A stretch of DNA of 64,000 nucleotides from Brevibacillus brevis NBRC 100599 (GTDB taxonomy: Bacteria; Bacillota; Bacilli; Brevibacillales; Brevibacillaceae): assembly GCF_000010165.1 (NCBI RefSeq), contig NC_012491.1:1854001-1918000 (forward strand), given 5' to 3'. This document shows positions 28,414-38,397 of the stretch, piece after piece (position 1 is the stretch's first letter; each line of letters begins with the position of its first letter). Position numbers and translations under genes: made by a program. The notes below the pieces were generated by a model. The model worked only from the letters and a program-made list of their open reading frames with translations, had not been told where the DNA came from and ran no database searches.

Positions 28414-28437
28414 AAACTAAAAGATTTGTGCTATACT
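28410..28437 (+). promoter_or_regulatory. Sigma-A promoter for tig
   Basis: TTGAAA (28410-28415), 16 bp, TATACT (28432-28437), about 100 bp before the tig start. The -35 overlaps the stop region of the preceding gene. Confidence 0.7.
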
Positions 28438-28537
28438 AGAATGGTTATAATGGCTAGAATATTATCATCCGAGCCTGCGAAGATACCATGGCGCGGCTGG
28501 CGATGTTCTGTTATTCGATTTAGGAGGGGAAGTTTAC

Positions 28538-29830
28538 GTGGCAGCAAATTGGGAAAAGGTAGAGAATAACCAGGGAGTCCTGACGATTGAAGTAGATGCT
28601 ACGCAAGTAGACGCAGCATTGGATCAAGCGTTTAAAAAAGTGGTTCAAAAAGTTCAAGTTCCAGGATTCCGCAAAGGAAAAGTACCACGCAAAATGTTCG
28701 AATCCCGTTTTGGTGTAGAATCTTTGTACCAAGACGCTCTTGACATTCTGCTTCCAACTGCATACGGACAAGCTGTTCGTGAAGCTGGTATCGAGCCAGT
28801 AGATCGTCCAGAAGTAGACGTAACGCAAATGGAACAAGGGAAAAACCTGATCTTCAAAGCGACTGTAACTGTGAAGCCTGAAGTGAAGCTGGGCGACTAC
28901 AAAGGTCTGTCCATCGAAGAAAAAGACTTCTCTGTAACAGAAGAGAGCGTTGACGCTGAACTGAAGCGCATGCAAGAGCGTCATGCTGAGCTCGTAGCAG
29001 TAGAAGAGGGTGCCGCACAAACAGGCGATATCGCTGTAATCGATTTCGAAGGCTTCCAAGACGGAGTAGCTTTTGAAGGCGGTAAAGCAGAAGATTATTC
29101 TCTGGAACTGGGTTCCGGTACTTTCATCGCAGGGTTCGAAGAGCAACTGGCTGGTTTGAACATCGGCGAAGAAAAAGAAATTACCGTAACTTTCCCTGAA
29201 GAGTACCACTCTCCTAACCTCGCTGGTAAAGAAGCGGTATTCAAAGTAAAGCTGAACAGCCTGAAGCGCAAAAACATGCCTGTTTTGGATGATGAGTTTG
29301 CCAAAGACGTGAGCGAGTTCGACACGCTGGAAGAGCTGAAAGCAGACACCAAGAAAAAACTCGAAGAAAAAACAGCGCAAGAAAAAGATCAATATGTTCG
29401 TGAGCAACTCGTTCTGAAAGCAGCTGAAAACGCTGAGATCGATTTGCCAGCAGTAATGGTTGAGCATGAATTGGATCAAATGGTTAATGAATTTGGTCAA
29501 CGTCTGCAATACCAAGGTATGACGCTGGAACTGTACTACCAGTTCTCCGGCATGGATGAGAGCCAACTGCGTGATCAATTGCGTGCAGACGCAACATCCC
29601 GCGTTCGCACTTCCTTGACTTTGGAAGCAATCGGCAAAGCAGAAAACATCGAAGCAACAGAAGAAGACGTAAACGCAGAACTGGATAAACTGGCTGGCGT
29701 ATACGGCCGCCCAGCAGATGAGCTGCGCAAAATCTTCTCCGCACAAGATGGCATGGCTGCTCTGTACCGCGATGTGCAAACTCGCAAAACAGTAGATTTG
29801 CTGGTTGCAGAAAGCAAAGTAACAGCATAA
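28538..29830 (+). CDS. tig: Trigger factor chaperone
   Basis: 430 aa, GTG start with AGGAGGGGA upstream; the beginning [19 protein letters not shown] aligns with other trigger factors. Ribosome-binding signature [13 protein letters not shown] sits at residues 46-58. A central FKBP-type isomerase domain (about 150-245, starting [15 protein letters not shown]) and a helical C-terminal substrate-binding domain follow. It binds nascent chains at the ribosome exit. Codon use is strongly biased, as for a highly expressed gene. Confidence 0.97.
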   Translation: MAANWEKVENNQGVLTIEVDATQVDAALDQAFKKVVQKVQVPGFRKGKVPRKMFESRFGVESLYQDALDILLPTAYGQAVREAGIEPVDRPEVDVTQMEQGKNLIFKATVTVKPEVKLGDYKGLSIEEKDFSVTEESVDAELKRMQERHAELVAVEEGAAQTGDIAVIDFEGFQDGVAFEGGKAEDYSLELGSGTFIAGFEEQLAGLNIGEEKEITVTFPEEYHSPNLAGKEAVFKVKLNSLKRKNMPVLDDEFAKDVSEFDTLEELKADTKKKLEEKTAQEKDQYVREQLVLKAAENAEIDLPAVMVEHELDQMVNEFGQRLQYQGMTLELYYQFSGMDESQLRDQLRADATSRVRTSLTLEAIGKAENIEATEEDVNAELDKLAGVYGRPADELRKIFSAQDGMAALYRDVQTRKTVDLLVAESKVTA

Positions 29831-29892
29831 GCTTAGAAGAACGCATGATTGGTCAGTGGGTAGGCTAACCCTGACGCTGGCTGTCAAGACCA

Positions 29893-29922
29893 CAAGGCAC
29901 GAGTGTATCGTGCCTTGTTTTT
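29893..29922 (+). terminator. Terminator between tig and clpP
   Basis: A perfect 10-bp stem CAAGGCACGA/TCGTGCCTTG with a 5-nt loop and TTTTT. No clear promoter lies between it and clpP 40 nt on, so clpP probably depends on partial readthrough. Confidence 0.88.
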
Positions 29923-29961
29923 CCACCATTGACTTTTTTCGGCAAAGGAGGAAAATACATA

Positions 29962-30543
29962 ATGTTAATCCCTATGGTCATCGAGCAAACAAGCAGGGGA
30001 GAGCGTTCCTACGATATTTACTCGCGCCTCCTGAAAGACCGGATTATTCTCTTGGGCACCGAGATTGATGATGAAATCGCCAATCTGATTGTCGCTCAGC
30101 TGCTATTCTTGCAGGCAGAAGATCCGGACAAAGACATATCGCTATACATAAACTCTCCAGGTGGTTCTGTTACAGCAGGAATGGCCATCTATGACACCAT
30201 GCAGTACATCAAACCGGATGTGTCCACGATTTGCGTGGGCATGGCTGCCAGTATGGGTGCTTTCCTGTTGGCTGCTGGTGCAAAAGGCAAGCGCTTTGCT
30301 CTGCCAAACGCCGAGGTAATGATTCACCAACCGCTCGGCGGTGTGCGTGGGCAAGCAGAAGACATCCGCATTCATGCGGAATGGATTATGAAAACGAAGC
30401 GCCAGCTGAATGAGATTTTGTCTGAGCGGACAGGTCAGCCTTATGAACGCGTAGAGCAAGATACAGACCGCGACAATTTCATGAGTGCAGAAGAAGCAAA
30501 GGCCTACGGATTGATTGACTCTATTATTGAACGCAAAAACTGA
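29962..30543 (+). CDS. clpP: ATP-dependent Clp protease proteolytic subunit
   Basis: 193 aa from ATG 29962 (AAAGGAGG 9 nt upstream), beginning [20 protein letters not shown] like other ClpP. Catalytic triad Ser97 (GMAASMGA), His122 (MIHQPLGG) and Asp171 (DTDRDNF). It forms the tetradecameric protease used by ClpX and ClpC. In B. subtilis clpP is elsewhere; here it lies directly upstream of clpX, the arrangement seen in many other bacteria. Confidence 0.96.
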
Positions 30544-30563
30544 CCCGTTGTGAGGTGAAGCGC

Positions 30564-31829
30564 ATGTTTAAGTTTAACGACGACAAAGGCCAACTGAAGT
30601 GTTCCTTCTGCGGCAAGTCCCAGGAACAGGTGCGCAAGCTGGTAGCTGGTCCTGGTGTTTACATTTGTGACGAATGTATCGAACTGTGCAATGAAATTGT
30701 ACAGGAAGAACTGGGCACTGAAGAAGAAATCGATATGAAAGAAATTCCAAAGCCAGTGGAAATTCGCAAAATCTTGGACGACTATGTCATCGGTCAAGAT
30801 ATGGCGAAAAAATCCTTGTCTGTAGCGGTGTACAACCACTACAAACGGATTAATTCCGGGGCGAAGATCGAGGATGTGGAGCTGCAAAAATCCAACATCA
30901 TGCTGATCGGTCCGACTGGTAGCGGAAAAACGTTGCTCGCGCAAACATTGGCGCGCATTCTGAATGTACCTTTCGCGATTGCGGACGCAACTTCTCTGAC
31001 AGAAGCAGGCTATGTGGGCGAAGACGTTGAAAACATCTTGCTCAAGCTCATTCAAGCTGCTGACTATGATGTGGAGAAGGCTGAAAAAGGAATCATTTAC
31101 ATCGACGAGATTGATAAGGTAGCCCGCAAATCGGAAAACCCATCCATCACGCGTGATGTATCTGGTGAAGGCGTTCAGCAAGCGCTCTTGAAAATTTTGG
31201 AGGGTACCGTTGCGAGTGTTCCACCACAAGGCGGACGCAAGCATCCTCACCAAGAGTTCATCCAAATCGACACGTCGAACATTTTGTTCATCTGCGGTGG
31301 TGCATTTGATGGCGTCGAGCAGATTATCAAGCGTCGTTTGGGTAAAAAAGTCATCGGTTTCGGTGCAGACTTCGGCGATGGTGTAAAAGGCGATCTGAAA
31401 GCCGGAGAATACCTGAAATACATTTTGCCGGAAGACCTGCTGAAATTTGGTCTGATTCCGGAGTTCGTTGGTCGTTTGCCAGTGCTGGCTACTTTGGAGC
31501 CGTTGGATGAGGAGACGCTCGTGCGTATCCTGACAGAGCCGAAAAACTCTTTGGTGAAACAGTACCAAAAACTGCTAAGTCTCGACGGTGTTGAGCTGGA
31601 GTTCGATAACGGTGCGCTGCTGCAAATCGCGAAAGAAGCGATTAAGCGCAACACTGGTGCGCGCGGACTGCGTGCGATTATCGAACAAATCATGCTCGAT
31701 ATGATGTATGAGCTTCCTTCCAGAGAAGACGTCAACAAGTGTGTCATTACCGAAGAAACGGTACGCGATAAAGTGAAGCCGCAACTGTTGACCAAAGAAG
31801 GACAGGAATTGCACGAAGAAACAGCCTAA
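30564..31829 (+). CDS. clpX: ClpX unfoldase, ATPase subunit of ClpXP
   Basis: 421 aa from ATG 30564 (GAGGTGAA upstream). N-terminal four-cysteine zinc domain (CSFCGKSQ...CDEC), Walker [13 protein letters not shown], Walker [13 protein letters not shown], the ClpP-docking IGF loop (KKVIGFGAD), and arginine-finger region [15 protein letters not shown]. It unfolds tagged substrates and feeds them to ClpP, encoded 20 nt upstream. Confidence 0.97.
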
Positions 31830-31840
31830 GCATTGTCTAC

Positions 31841-31875
31841 AAAAACCATCTCGTTATCAGCGAGGTGGTTTTTTT
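31841..31875 (+). terminator. Terminator after clpX
   Basis: AAAAACCATCTCG and CGAGGTGGTTTTT pair around TTATCAG, followed by T. It insulates lonB, which has its own sporulation-type promoter. Confidence 0.88.
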
Positions 31876-31882
31876 GTTGGTG

Positions 31883-31912
31883 GTTTACGTCTACGCTTGC
31901 GGGGCAATACTA
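31883..31912 (+). promoter_or_regulatory. Sigma-F-like promoter for lonB
   Basis: GTTTA (31883-31887), 15 bp, GGCAATACTA (31903-31912). This fits the forespore sigma-F pattern (GYWTA, about 15-16 bp, GGNNANANTW). B. subtilis lonB is known to be a forespore gene under sigma-F. About 115 nt separate it from the lonB start. Confidence 0.6.
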
Positions 31913-32026
31913 CTTGATATCGTTCAAGAGAAGCTTTACATATGCACAATACGGTCATGAACGTGCTCCTCTCTCTTCGGAGGACAAAAGTTGACCGCAA
32001 GCGAAGACGCATGGGAGGGACTGCAT

Positions 32027-33724
32027 ATGGACTATACGACATTGGTCATTGCTGTCATTGAAGTGGTTGTTGGTATCGTGATCGGCACCTACTTTTGGAA
32101 CTTGCTGCGAGCGCAGAGAAACACGAAAACCTCAACCGAAAAGGAATCGCGCAAGGATCTTGATTCCATTCGGAAAATGAGAATGGTTGCGTTGACAGAA
32201 CCTCTATCAGAGAGAACAAGACCGGCGACTTTGGAAGAAATTGTAGGACAAGAAGATGGGCTTCGTGCGTTGCGTGCCGCTTTGTGCGGTCCCAACCCGC
32301 AGCATGTCATTATTTATGGACCACCAGGCGTAGGCAAGACCGCAGCGGCTAGAGTTGTACTGGAAGAAGCGAAGAAAAATCAGCTATCACCGTTTTCTTC
32401 TGATGCCAAGTTTATTGAAATCGATGCGACGATTGCGCGGTTTGATGAGCGTGGGATTGCTGACCCGTTAATTGGCTCCGTACATGATCCGATTTATCAA
32501 GGGGCAGGCTCGCTTGGGCAGGCAGGGATTCCGCAGCCAAAGCCAGGCGCTGTGACGAAAGCGCACGGTGGCATGCTTTTTCTTGATGAAATCGGGGAAC
32601 TTCATCCTATTCAGATGAATAAGTTACTAAAGGTTCTCGAAGACCGTAAAGTCATGCTGGAGAGTGCTTACTACAGCGAGGAAAATAACCAAATTCCTTC
32701 GCATATTCATGACGTTTTCAAATACGGTTTGCCCGCCGACTTTCGTCTGGTTGGAGCGACGACGAGGCTGCCAGAAGAACTGCCTGCTGCGCTTCGTTCC
32801 CGTTGCCTGGAAATCTTTTTCCGTCCATTAAAGGCTGGAGAAATTGGGTGTATCGTGCGTACGGCCGTACCTAAAATGAATATGAATATAGAAGATAGCG
32901 CTGTTTCTGTGATCGAGCGCTACGCAACCAATGGACGTGAAGCGATCAATACCTTGCAAATCGCCGCGGGAATTGCCTTGACGGAAGAACGCCAAGACAT
33001 CCAGGCTGCCGATGTGGAATGGGTAATGCACAGCAGTCAAAAATCGCCTCGCCCCGAAAAACAAGTGCATGATACACCGCAGGTCGGTTTGGTCAACGGT
33101 CTTGCTGTGTACGGTCCGAACATGGGCAGTGTGATGGAGCTTGAAGTGACGGCTTCACCCGCAGCTGTTCCTGGTCAAGGTCGAATGGCGATGACAGGAA
33201 TGGCAGAGGAAGAGGAAATGGGCAGCCGCAGCCGGACGATTCGCCGAAAGTCGATGGCAAAAGGCTCGATCGAAAACGTTTTGACTGTCTTGAGCAGAAT
33301 GGGCGTCCGTCCGTATGATTATGATCTGCATATTAATTTTCCGGGAGGCATCCCTGTTGATGGGCCTTCGGCAGGCATTACCATTGCCACAGCGATCTAC
33401 TCGGCGATTGTGAATCAGCCTGTCGATAATTTACTGGCGATGACTGGCGAAGTGAGTATACATGGGAAGGTAAAGCCAGTTGGGGGTGTAGTGGCAAAGG
33501 TGGAAGCCGCCAAACAGGCGGGAGCGACCAGAGTCCTCATTCCACAGGAAAACTGGCAAAGTATTTTTGCGGACATGAATGGGATCGAAATCATTCCGGT
33601 GTCTACAGTCTCTGAAGTAATCGAGCTAGCTGTACCGCAAGCTACCATGCAAGAAGAGGAGGCGACGGGATTTACTTTGCAAATCCCAGAAGAGGATCTC
33701 GCTTCCTCTCCGCTATCCCTGTAA
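32027..33724 (+). CDS. lonB: Forespore Lon-type protease LonB
   Basis: 565 aa from ATG 32027 (GGGAGGG 7 nt upstream). Residues 1-25 form a membrane helix, as in B. subtilis LonB. The AAA+ part has [14 protein letters not shown] and GGMLFLDEIGELHP; the C-terminal Lon protease domain has [10 protein letters not shown] with catalytic Ser and GGVVAKVEAAKQAG with catalytic Lys. It lacks the N-terminal domain of LonA. Acts in forespore proteolysis during sporulation. Lies between clpX and lonA as in Bacillus. Confidence 0.96.
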   Translation: MDYTTLVIAVIEVVVGIVIGTYFWNLLRAQRNTKTSTEKESRKDLDSIRKMRMVALTEPLSERTRPATLEEIVGQEDGLRALRAALCGPNPQHVIIYGPPGVGKTAAARVVLEEAKKNQLSPFSSDAKFIEIDATIARFDERGIADPLIGSVHDPIYQGAGSLGQAGIPQPKPGAVTKAHGGMLFLDEIGELHPIQMNKLLKVLEDRKVMLESAYYSEENNQIPSHIHDVFKYGLPADFRLVGATTRLPEELPAALRSRCLEIFFRPLKAGEIGCIVRTAVPKMNMNIEDSAVSVIERYATNGREAINTLQIAAGIALTEERQDIQAADVEWVMHSSQKSPRPEKQVHDTPQVGLVNGLAVYGPNMGSVMELEVTASPAAVPGQGRMAMTGMAEEEEMGSRSRTIRRKSMAKGSIENVLTVLSRMGVRPYDYDLHINFPGGIPVDGPSAGITIATAIYSAIVNQPVDNLLAMTGEVSIHGKVKPVGGVVAKVEAAKQAGATRVLIPQENWQSIFADMNGIEIIPVSTVSEVIELAVPQATMQEEEATGFTLQIPEEDLASSPLSL

Positions 33725-33745
33725 CAGTCGGGTATGCTCGCAAAT

Positions 33746-33774
33746 TAGACATCGGATTGTGTTTGCGCTACAAT
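33746..33774 (+). promoter_or_regulatory. Sigma-A promoter for lonA
   Basis: TAGACA (33746-33751), 17 bp, TACAAT (33769-33774): five of six matches in each box. Transcription would start near 33781, leaving a leader of about 190 nt before lonA. Confidence 0.65.
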
Positions 33775-33812
33775 GGAAAAAAGCTTCTGCTTGCAAAGAG
33801 CCAGAGGCCTTG

Positions 33813-33917
33813 CCCGGCCTGAAACGAGCTCCACAAAAAATGATTGTGTATGATCTTTTTTGTCTCGTTTTTTGGGGCCGGGTGGGCGTTTAAAAAACGG
33901 CTTTGAGGGCCGTTTTT
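33813..33917 (+). promoter_or_regulatory. Structured lonA leader with internal terminator-like hairpin
   Basis: Downstream of the lonA promoter, CCCGGCC (33813-33819) pairs with GGCCGGG (33876-33882), AAACGAG (33822-33828) with CTCGTTT (33864-33870), and ACAAAAAA (33833-33840) with TTTTTTGT (33856-33863), giving one long interrupted stem. A second hairpin with AAAAACGGC/GCCGTTTTT (33893-33917) resembles an intrinsic terminator. It may end lonB transcripts, attenuate lonA, or both. Confidence 0.5.
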
Positions 33918-33972
33918 GTCTGTTATAAGGCTCTTTGTAAGAGGGTAGATCAACAAGGAGAGGTGCATCCGC

Positions 33973-36312
33973 TTGGGCGAACGTTCCGGTAAACGAGAAT
34001 TACCGCTTCTCCCGTTGCGAGGATTGCTTGTTTATCCGACAATGGTACTCCATTTGGACGTTGGACGGGAAAAGTCCATCCGCGCATTGGAGCAAGCCAT
34101 GGTAGACGATAACAAGATTTTGCTTGCGACACAAGAAGAGGTCCACATAGAAGAGCCAGATGCTGAGCAAATTTACAGGATTGGTACCGTTGCGCGTGTG
34201 AAACAAATGCTGAAGCTGCCAAATGGGACAATCCGTGTTTTGGTAGAAGGCTTGCAACGCGCGAAGATCGAGGAGTATCTTCAACAGGAAGATTATTTCG
34301 TCGTGTCGATTACATATTTGCAAGATGAAAAGACAGAGCAAAATGAAGTGGAAGCTTTAATGCGTTCCTTGCTGGGCCACTTTGAGCAGTACATCAAGCT
34401 GTCCAAAAAGGTTTCTCCAGAGGCACTGACCTCTGTGCAGGATATTGAGGAACCAGGACGTTTGGCCGATGTCATTGCTTCCCATCTGCCGCTCAAGATG
34501 AAGGACAAACAAGAAATTCTGGAGACGACCAACATCAAGGAACGTCTCGAAATTCTTTTGACCATTTTGAACAACGAGCGCGAGGTACTTGAGCTGGAGC
34601 GCAAGATCGGCAACCGCGTGAAGAAACAGATGGAGCGCACGCAAAAGGAATACTACCTGCGTGAGCAAATGAAAGCTATCCAAAAAGAGCTGGGCGACAA
34701 GGATGGCCGCCAAGGTGAAGTAGATGAGCTGCGTGCCGGGCTCGAAAAATCGGACGCTCCTGAACGGATCAAAGCGAAGATCGAGAAGGAGCTCGAGCGT
34801 CTGGAAAAGATGCCGGCGACTTCTGCGGAAGGCTCAGTCATCCGCACATATATCGATACCTTGTTTGCGCTACCGTGGACGAAGACGACAGAAGACAATC
34901 TGGATATTCATCATGCACAGCAAGTTCTCGATGAAGATCATTACGGCTTGGATAAACCAAAAGAGCGTGTCTTGGAGTATTTGGCAGTACAAAAGCTGGT
35001 AAACTCCATGCGTGGACCGATCCTTTGTCTGGTTGGTCCTCCGGGTGTCGGGAAAACATCTCTGGCCCGTTCCGTAGCGCGTGCAATCGGGCGTGAATTC
35101 GTTCGTATTTCCTTGGGGGGAGTGCGCGATGAAGCAGAAATTCGCGGTCACCGCCGTACGTATGTAGGAGCTCTCCCAGGACGAATCATCCAAGGAATGA
35201 AGCAAGCTGGCACGGTTAATCCTGTCTTTTTGCTGGATGAGATCGACAAGCTCGCGTCCGATTTCCGCGGAGACCCTGCGTCTGCCCTACTTGAAGTGCT
35301 AGATCCAAACCAAAATGATAAATTCAGTGATCACTATATCGAAGAGACCTATGATTTGACGAACGTCATGTTTATTACGACCGCAAACAGTCTCGATACG
35401 ATTCCGCGTCCGCTCTTGGACCGGATGGAGGTCATCTCGATTTCCAGCTATACCGAACTGGAAAAGCTGAACATTTTGCGTGATTATCTCTTGCCGAAGC
35501 AAATGCAGGATCACGGTCTGGGCAAAGATAAGCTGAAGATGAACGACGATGCGATGCTGAAGCTCGTTCGTTTGTACACGCGGGAAGCGGGAGTCCGAAA
35601 CCTCAATCGCGAAGCAGCAAACGTATGCCGCAAAGCTGCCAAGCTGATTGTGGGCGGTGAGAAAAAGCGTGTCGTGGTTACGGTCAAGACGTTGGAGACG
35701 CTGCTCGGTAAACCGCGCTACCGCTATGGTCTGGCGGAGATAAAAGATCAAGTCGGCTCCGTTACGGGTCTGGCTTGGACACAAGCAGGCGGAGATACGC
35801 TGAATGTAGAAGTCAGCATTTTGCCTGGAAAAGGAAAGCTCACCCTGACAGGGAAACTGGGTGACGTCATGAAGGAATCTGCGCAGGCTGCATTCAGCTA
35901 TATTCGCTCCCGTGCAGAACAGTGGGGAATCGATCCTGCCTTCCACGAGAAGAACGACATCCACATCCACTTTCCGGAAGGGGCGATTCCAAAAGACGGT
36001 CCGTCTGCTGGGATTACGATGGCAACCGCACTCGTATCCGCCCTCACGAAAATCCCTGTGAAAAAAGAGGTGGGGATGACCGGGGAGATTACCTTGCGAG
36101 GTCGTGTACTGCCAATTGGCGGGCTGAAAGAAAAGTGCATGTCCGCTCATCGCGCAGGTTTAACCACGATTATTTTGCCAAAAGACAACGAGAAGGATAT
36201 CGAGGATATCCCGGAGAGCGTACGCGGTGAACTGACATTCTATCCAGTTGACCATTTAGATGAAGTGCTGCGTCACGCGCTAACTAAACAGCCAGTAGGT
36301 GACAAAGCATGA
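33973..36312 (+). CDS. lonA: ATP-dependent protease LonA
   Basis: 779 aa; TTG start with AAGGAGAGG about 9 nt upstream, protein beginning [24 protein letters not shown] substrate-binding domain to about residue 300, AAA+ domain with [17 protein letters not shown] and [13 protein letters not shown], and protease domain with [15 protein letters not shown] (Ser) and [16 protein letters not shown] (Lys). Cytoplasmic quality-control protease. Overlaps ysxC by 4 nt. No CtsR heptad repeat was seen upstream. Confidence 0.97.
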   Translation: MGERSGKRELPLLPLRGLLVYPTMVLHLDVGREKSIRALEQAMVDDNKILLATQEEVHIEEPDAEQIYRIGTVARVKQMLKLPNGTIRVLVEGLQRAKIEEYLQQEDYFVVSITYLQDEKTEQNEVEALMRSLLGHFEQYIKLSKKVSPEALTSVQDIEEPGRLADVIASHLPLKMKDKQEILETTNIKERLEILLTILNNEREVLELERKIGNRVKKQMERTQKEYYLREQMKAIQKELGDKDGRQGEVDELRAGLEKSDAPERIKAKIEKELERLEKMPATSAEGSVIRTYIDTLFALPWTKTTEDNLDIHHAQQVLDEDHYGLDKPKERVLEYLAVQKLVNSMRGPILCLVGPPGVGKTSLARSVARAIGREFVRISLGGVRDEAEIRGHRRTYVGALPGRIIQGMKQAGTVNPVFLLDEIDKLASDFRGDPASALLEVLDPNQNDKFSDHYIEETYDLTNVMFITTANSLDTIPRPLLDRMEVISISSYTELEKLNILRDYLLPKQMQDHGLGKDKLKMNDDAMLKLVRLYTREAGVRNLNREAANVCRKAAKLIVGGEKKRVVVTVKTLETLLGKPRYRYGLAEIKDQVGSVTGLAWTQAGGDTLNVEVSILPGKGKLTLTGKLGDVMKESAQAAFSYIRSRAEQWGIDPAFHEKNDIHIHFPEGAIPKDGPSAGITMATALVSALTKIPVKKEVGMTGEITLRGRVLPIGGLKEKCMSAHRAGLTTIILPKDNEKDIEDIPESVRGELTFYPVDHLDEVLRHALTKQPVGDKA

Positions 36313-36956
36313 AAGTAACATCATCAGAGTTTATTATCAGTGCGGTTGGACCGAAGCAGTATCCGACAGATGGCCTCCATGAGATCGCGTTGGTAGGACG
36401 CTCTAACGTAGGAAAATCATCATTGCTCAATAAAATGATGAACCGCAAAGGGCTTGCCCGGATTAGTTCTCGTCCGGGTAAAACCCAGACATTGAACTAT
36501 TTCCGTGTCAATCAAATGCTCTACTTCGTTGACTTCCCGGGTTATGGGTATGCAAAGGTAGCGAAGACGATCAAGGAACAATGGGGAAAAATGATCGAGG
36601 GTTATTTGAAAAACCGGAATGAGCTTCGCTTCATTATTCAACTGGTCGATATTCGCCATGCTCCGAGTAAAGACGATATTGCGATGTACGATTGGTGCAA
36701 GCAAATCGGGCTCCCTACCGTAGTCGTAGCGACGAAAGGTGATAAAATCGCTCGCGGGCGTTGGCTACAGCATACAAAGATCATCCGTCAAAGCCTGAAT
36801 TTGCGCGGGGATGATACGATCATTGTATTTTCCTCGGAGACAGGTCAAGGCAAGGATGAGCTGTGGGCAGAAATCATGCGTCGTATCCGTGCTGGTGAGG
36901 AAATGGCAAGGGAGACGGCTGCCAGGGCAGAAGAGATTGCTCCAGCCAGTGAGTAA
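36309..36956 (+). CDS. ysxC: Ribosome-assembly GTPase YsxC/EngB
   Basis: 215 aa; ATG overlaps the lonA stop (ATGA). G1 [13 protein letters not shown]3 DFPGYGYA, G4 TKGD and the G2-region GKTQTLNYF are present. Essential GTPase needed for 50S subunit maturation. Its C-terminus is extended by about 20 charged, Ala/Glu-rich residues. Order lonA-ysxC-hemA is ancestral, but a glycosidase and a transporter now separate ysxC from hemA. Confidence 0.96.
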   Translation: MKVTSSEFIISAVGPKQYPTDGLHEIALVGRSNVGKSSLLNKMMNRKGLARISSRPGKTQTLNYFRVNQMLYFVDFPGYGYAKVAKTIKEQWGKMIEGYLKNRNELRFIIQLVDIRHAPSKDDIAMYDWCKQIGLPTVVVATKGDKIARGRWLQHTKIIRQSLNLRGDDTIIVFSSETGQGKDELWAEIMRRIRAGEEMARETAARAEEIAPASE

Positions 36957-36995
36957 TTCTTAGACCCAATTCGTCGTGGGGAAGGGAGCATCTGA

Positions 36996-38348
36996 GTGAG
37001 CGGGAGTGCTTGCTTTGCTGTACGTGGTGTGATCGAAGGCTTCTATGGAACACCCTGGACACATGAAGAGCGGCTGGATATGATCGACTTTTTACACCGA
37101 TATGATTACAACGCGTATTTCTACGCTCCCAAAGATGACGAGTATCTGAGGGAACGCTGGATGGAGCCGCTTCCTGTGAAAGCCAATCAACAGTTAGATG
37201 AGCTGATCCAGCGGGCAAAGACTCACAACATGCAGTTTATTTATTGTCTGGGTCCCGGACTTAGCATGGAATATACGAATCGTCAGCACTTGGAGCTGTT
37301 AGGTAAGAAGTATCGGGATTTGTATGATCGGGGTGTGCGTTATTTTGCGCTATTGTTCGATGATATCCCCATGCACCTGTTGCATGAGAAAGATGTAGCC
37401 GAGTTTGCCCATTTGGCGGAGGCGCATGCCCATACGACGCTTTATGTGTGGGATTTGATACGTAGCTGGGGCGATCCAGTCAAGCTGGCTGTCTGTCCTA
37501 CACAATACAACGGGATAGGAAAAGAAGCGTATATCATGTACCTCGGCAAGCATTTGCCGCCAGAAATAGATTTGTTCTGGACGGGACGATTCGTCTGCTC
37601 GCCTTACCTGACGGACGGTGATGCGATTCGCTTTCAAGAGTACACCGGACATCAGCCATTTTATTGGGACAACTACCCGGTGAATGATTTGGCCATGGCG
37701 AACGAACTACATATCGGTCCATTGCGTCACCGTGACCCTGACCTGTGGCAATACGCAGCAGGCTATGTGGCGAATGCGATGTCTAGACCAGAATGCTCGA
37801 AGATTCCTTTGATTACGACGGCAGCCTATTTGCGAGATCCGATCGGCTACGACCCTGAGACGGTATGGAAACAAGCGGTCGAGGAAGTAGCGGGACAAAA
37901 GGATGCGGATGCTTTCTTCACCTTTGCGAATAACGTGCAAAGCTCGTTTTTATGCGAGGTGGAATCGCCGCAATTGCTAGAAGCGATCCTGACCTTCCGC
38001 TTTCATTTCTTGGAAGGAGATCGACAAAAGGCCATTGCGGACTTGACGGCTCTTTTTCAGAAGATGGAGGCGGCGGCAAACAAGCTGTTGGCAGGGATGG
38101 CGAATGAGAAGCTTGCAGCAGAAACGAGGCCGTGGGTGGAGAAGTTCCATCTGTGGACCAAAGTCGGTCTGTCGGCAGTCGCTCTCATCGATCATGGGAC
38201 AAGAGGGCGAATGCCACAAGCAGTCTATCACTTGCTCCGCCTCAAACAGTGGCTCAAACGAACGGAGCGTTACCCGCAAGAAGTGTGTGGACCCGTTATG
38301 CAGCTTTTTGTGGATGCCGTAATGCTAGAGGTTAAGAAGAGCTCATAA
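36996..38348 (+). CDS. GH84-family beta-N-acetylglucosaminidase-like protein
   Basis: 450 aa; GTG start with GAAGGGAG upstream. The start RGVIEGFYGTPWTHEERLDMI and the catalytic pair Asp122-Asp123 (ALLFDDIP) are hallmarks of the NAGidase/O-GlcNAcase family, as are YAPKDDEY and FWTGRFVCSP. Known members remove terminal GlcNAc from glycans or proteins by substrate-assisted catalysis. There is no signal peptide, so it probably acts in the cytoplasm, unusual for a bacterial glycosidase of this type; spore or wall-fragment recycling is conceivable. It shares a terminator with the convergent EamA gene. Confidence 0.85.
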   Translation: MSGSACFAVRGVIEGFYGTPWTHEERLDMIDFLHRYDYNAYFYAPKDDEYLRERWMEPLPVKANQQLDELIQRAKTHNMQFIYCLGPGLSMEYTNRQHLELLGKKYRDLYDRGVRYFALLFDDIPMHLLHEKDVAEFAHLAEAHAHTTLYVWDLIRSWGDPVKLAVCPTQYNGIGKEAYIMYLGKHLPPEIDLFWTGRFVCSPYLTDGDAIRFQEYTGHQPFYWDNYPVNDLAMANELHIGPLRHRDPDLWQYAAGYVANAMSRPECSKIPLITTAAYLRDPIGYDPETVWKQAVEEVAGQKDADAFFTFANNVQSSFLCEVESPQLLEAILTFRFHFLEGDRQKAIADLTALFQKMEAAANKLLAGMANEKLAAETRPWVEKFHLWTKVGLSAVALIDHGTRGRMPQAVYHLLRLKQWLKRTERYPQEVCGPVMQLFVDAVMLEVKKSS

Positions 38349-38387
38349 AAAAAGTTCCTAATCCCGCAGGGGAGAAGGAACTTTTTT
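38347..38387. terminator. Bidirectional terminator, GH84/EamA
   Basis: AAAAAAAGTTCCT pairs with AGGAACTTTTTT around a 16-nt loop; A- and T-runs on the two sides let it act for both convergent genes. Confidence 0.88.
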
Positions 38388-38397
38388 GCTTTTCGCA

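Noticed and set aside
28520-29929. 469-codon open frame antisense to tig
   Set aside because: A mirror of the strongly codon-biased tig gene; its product is rich in Cys, Phe and Gln with no domain, and there is no ribosome site.
33940-33975. CtsR operator before lonA
   Set aside because: No pair of heptads of the GGTCAAA type is present near the start.
35299-36150. Long minus-strand frame opposite lonA
   Set aside because: Opposite a fully conserved protease domain and lacking any recognisable domain.
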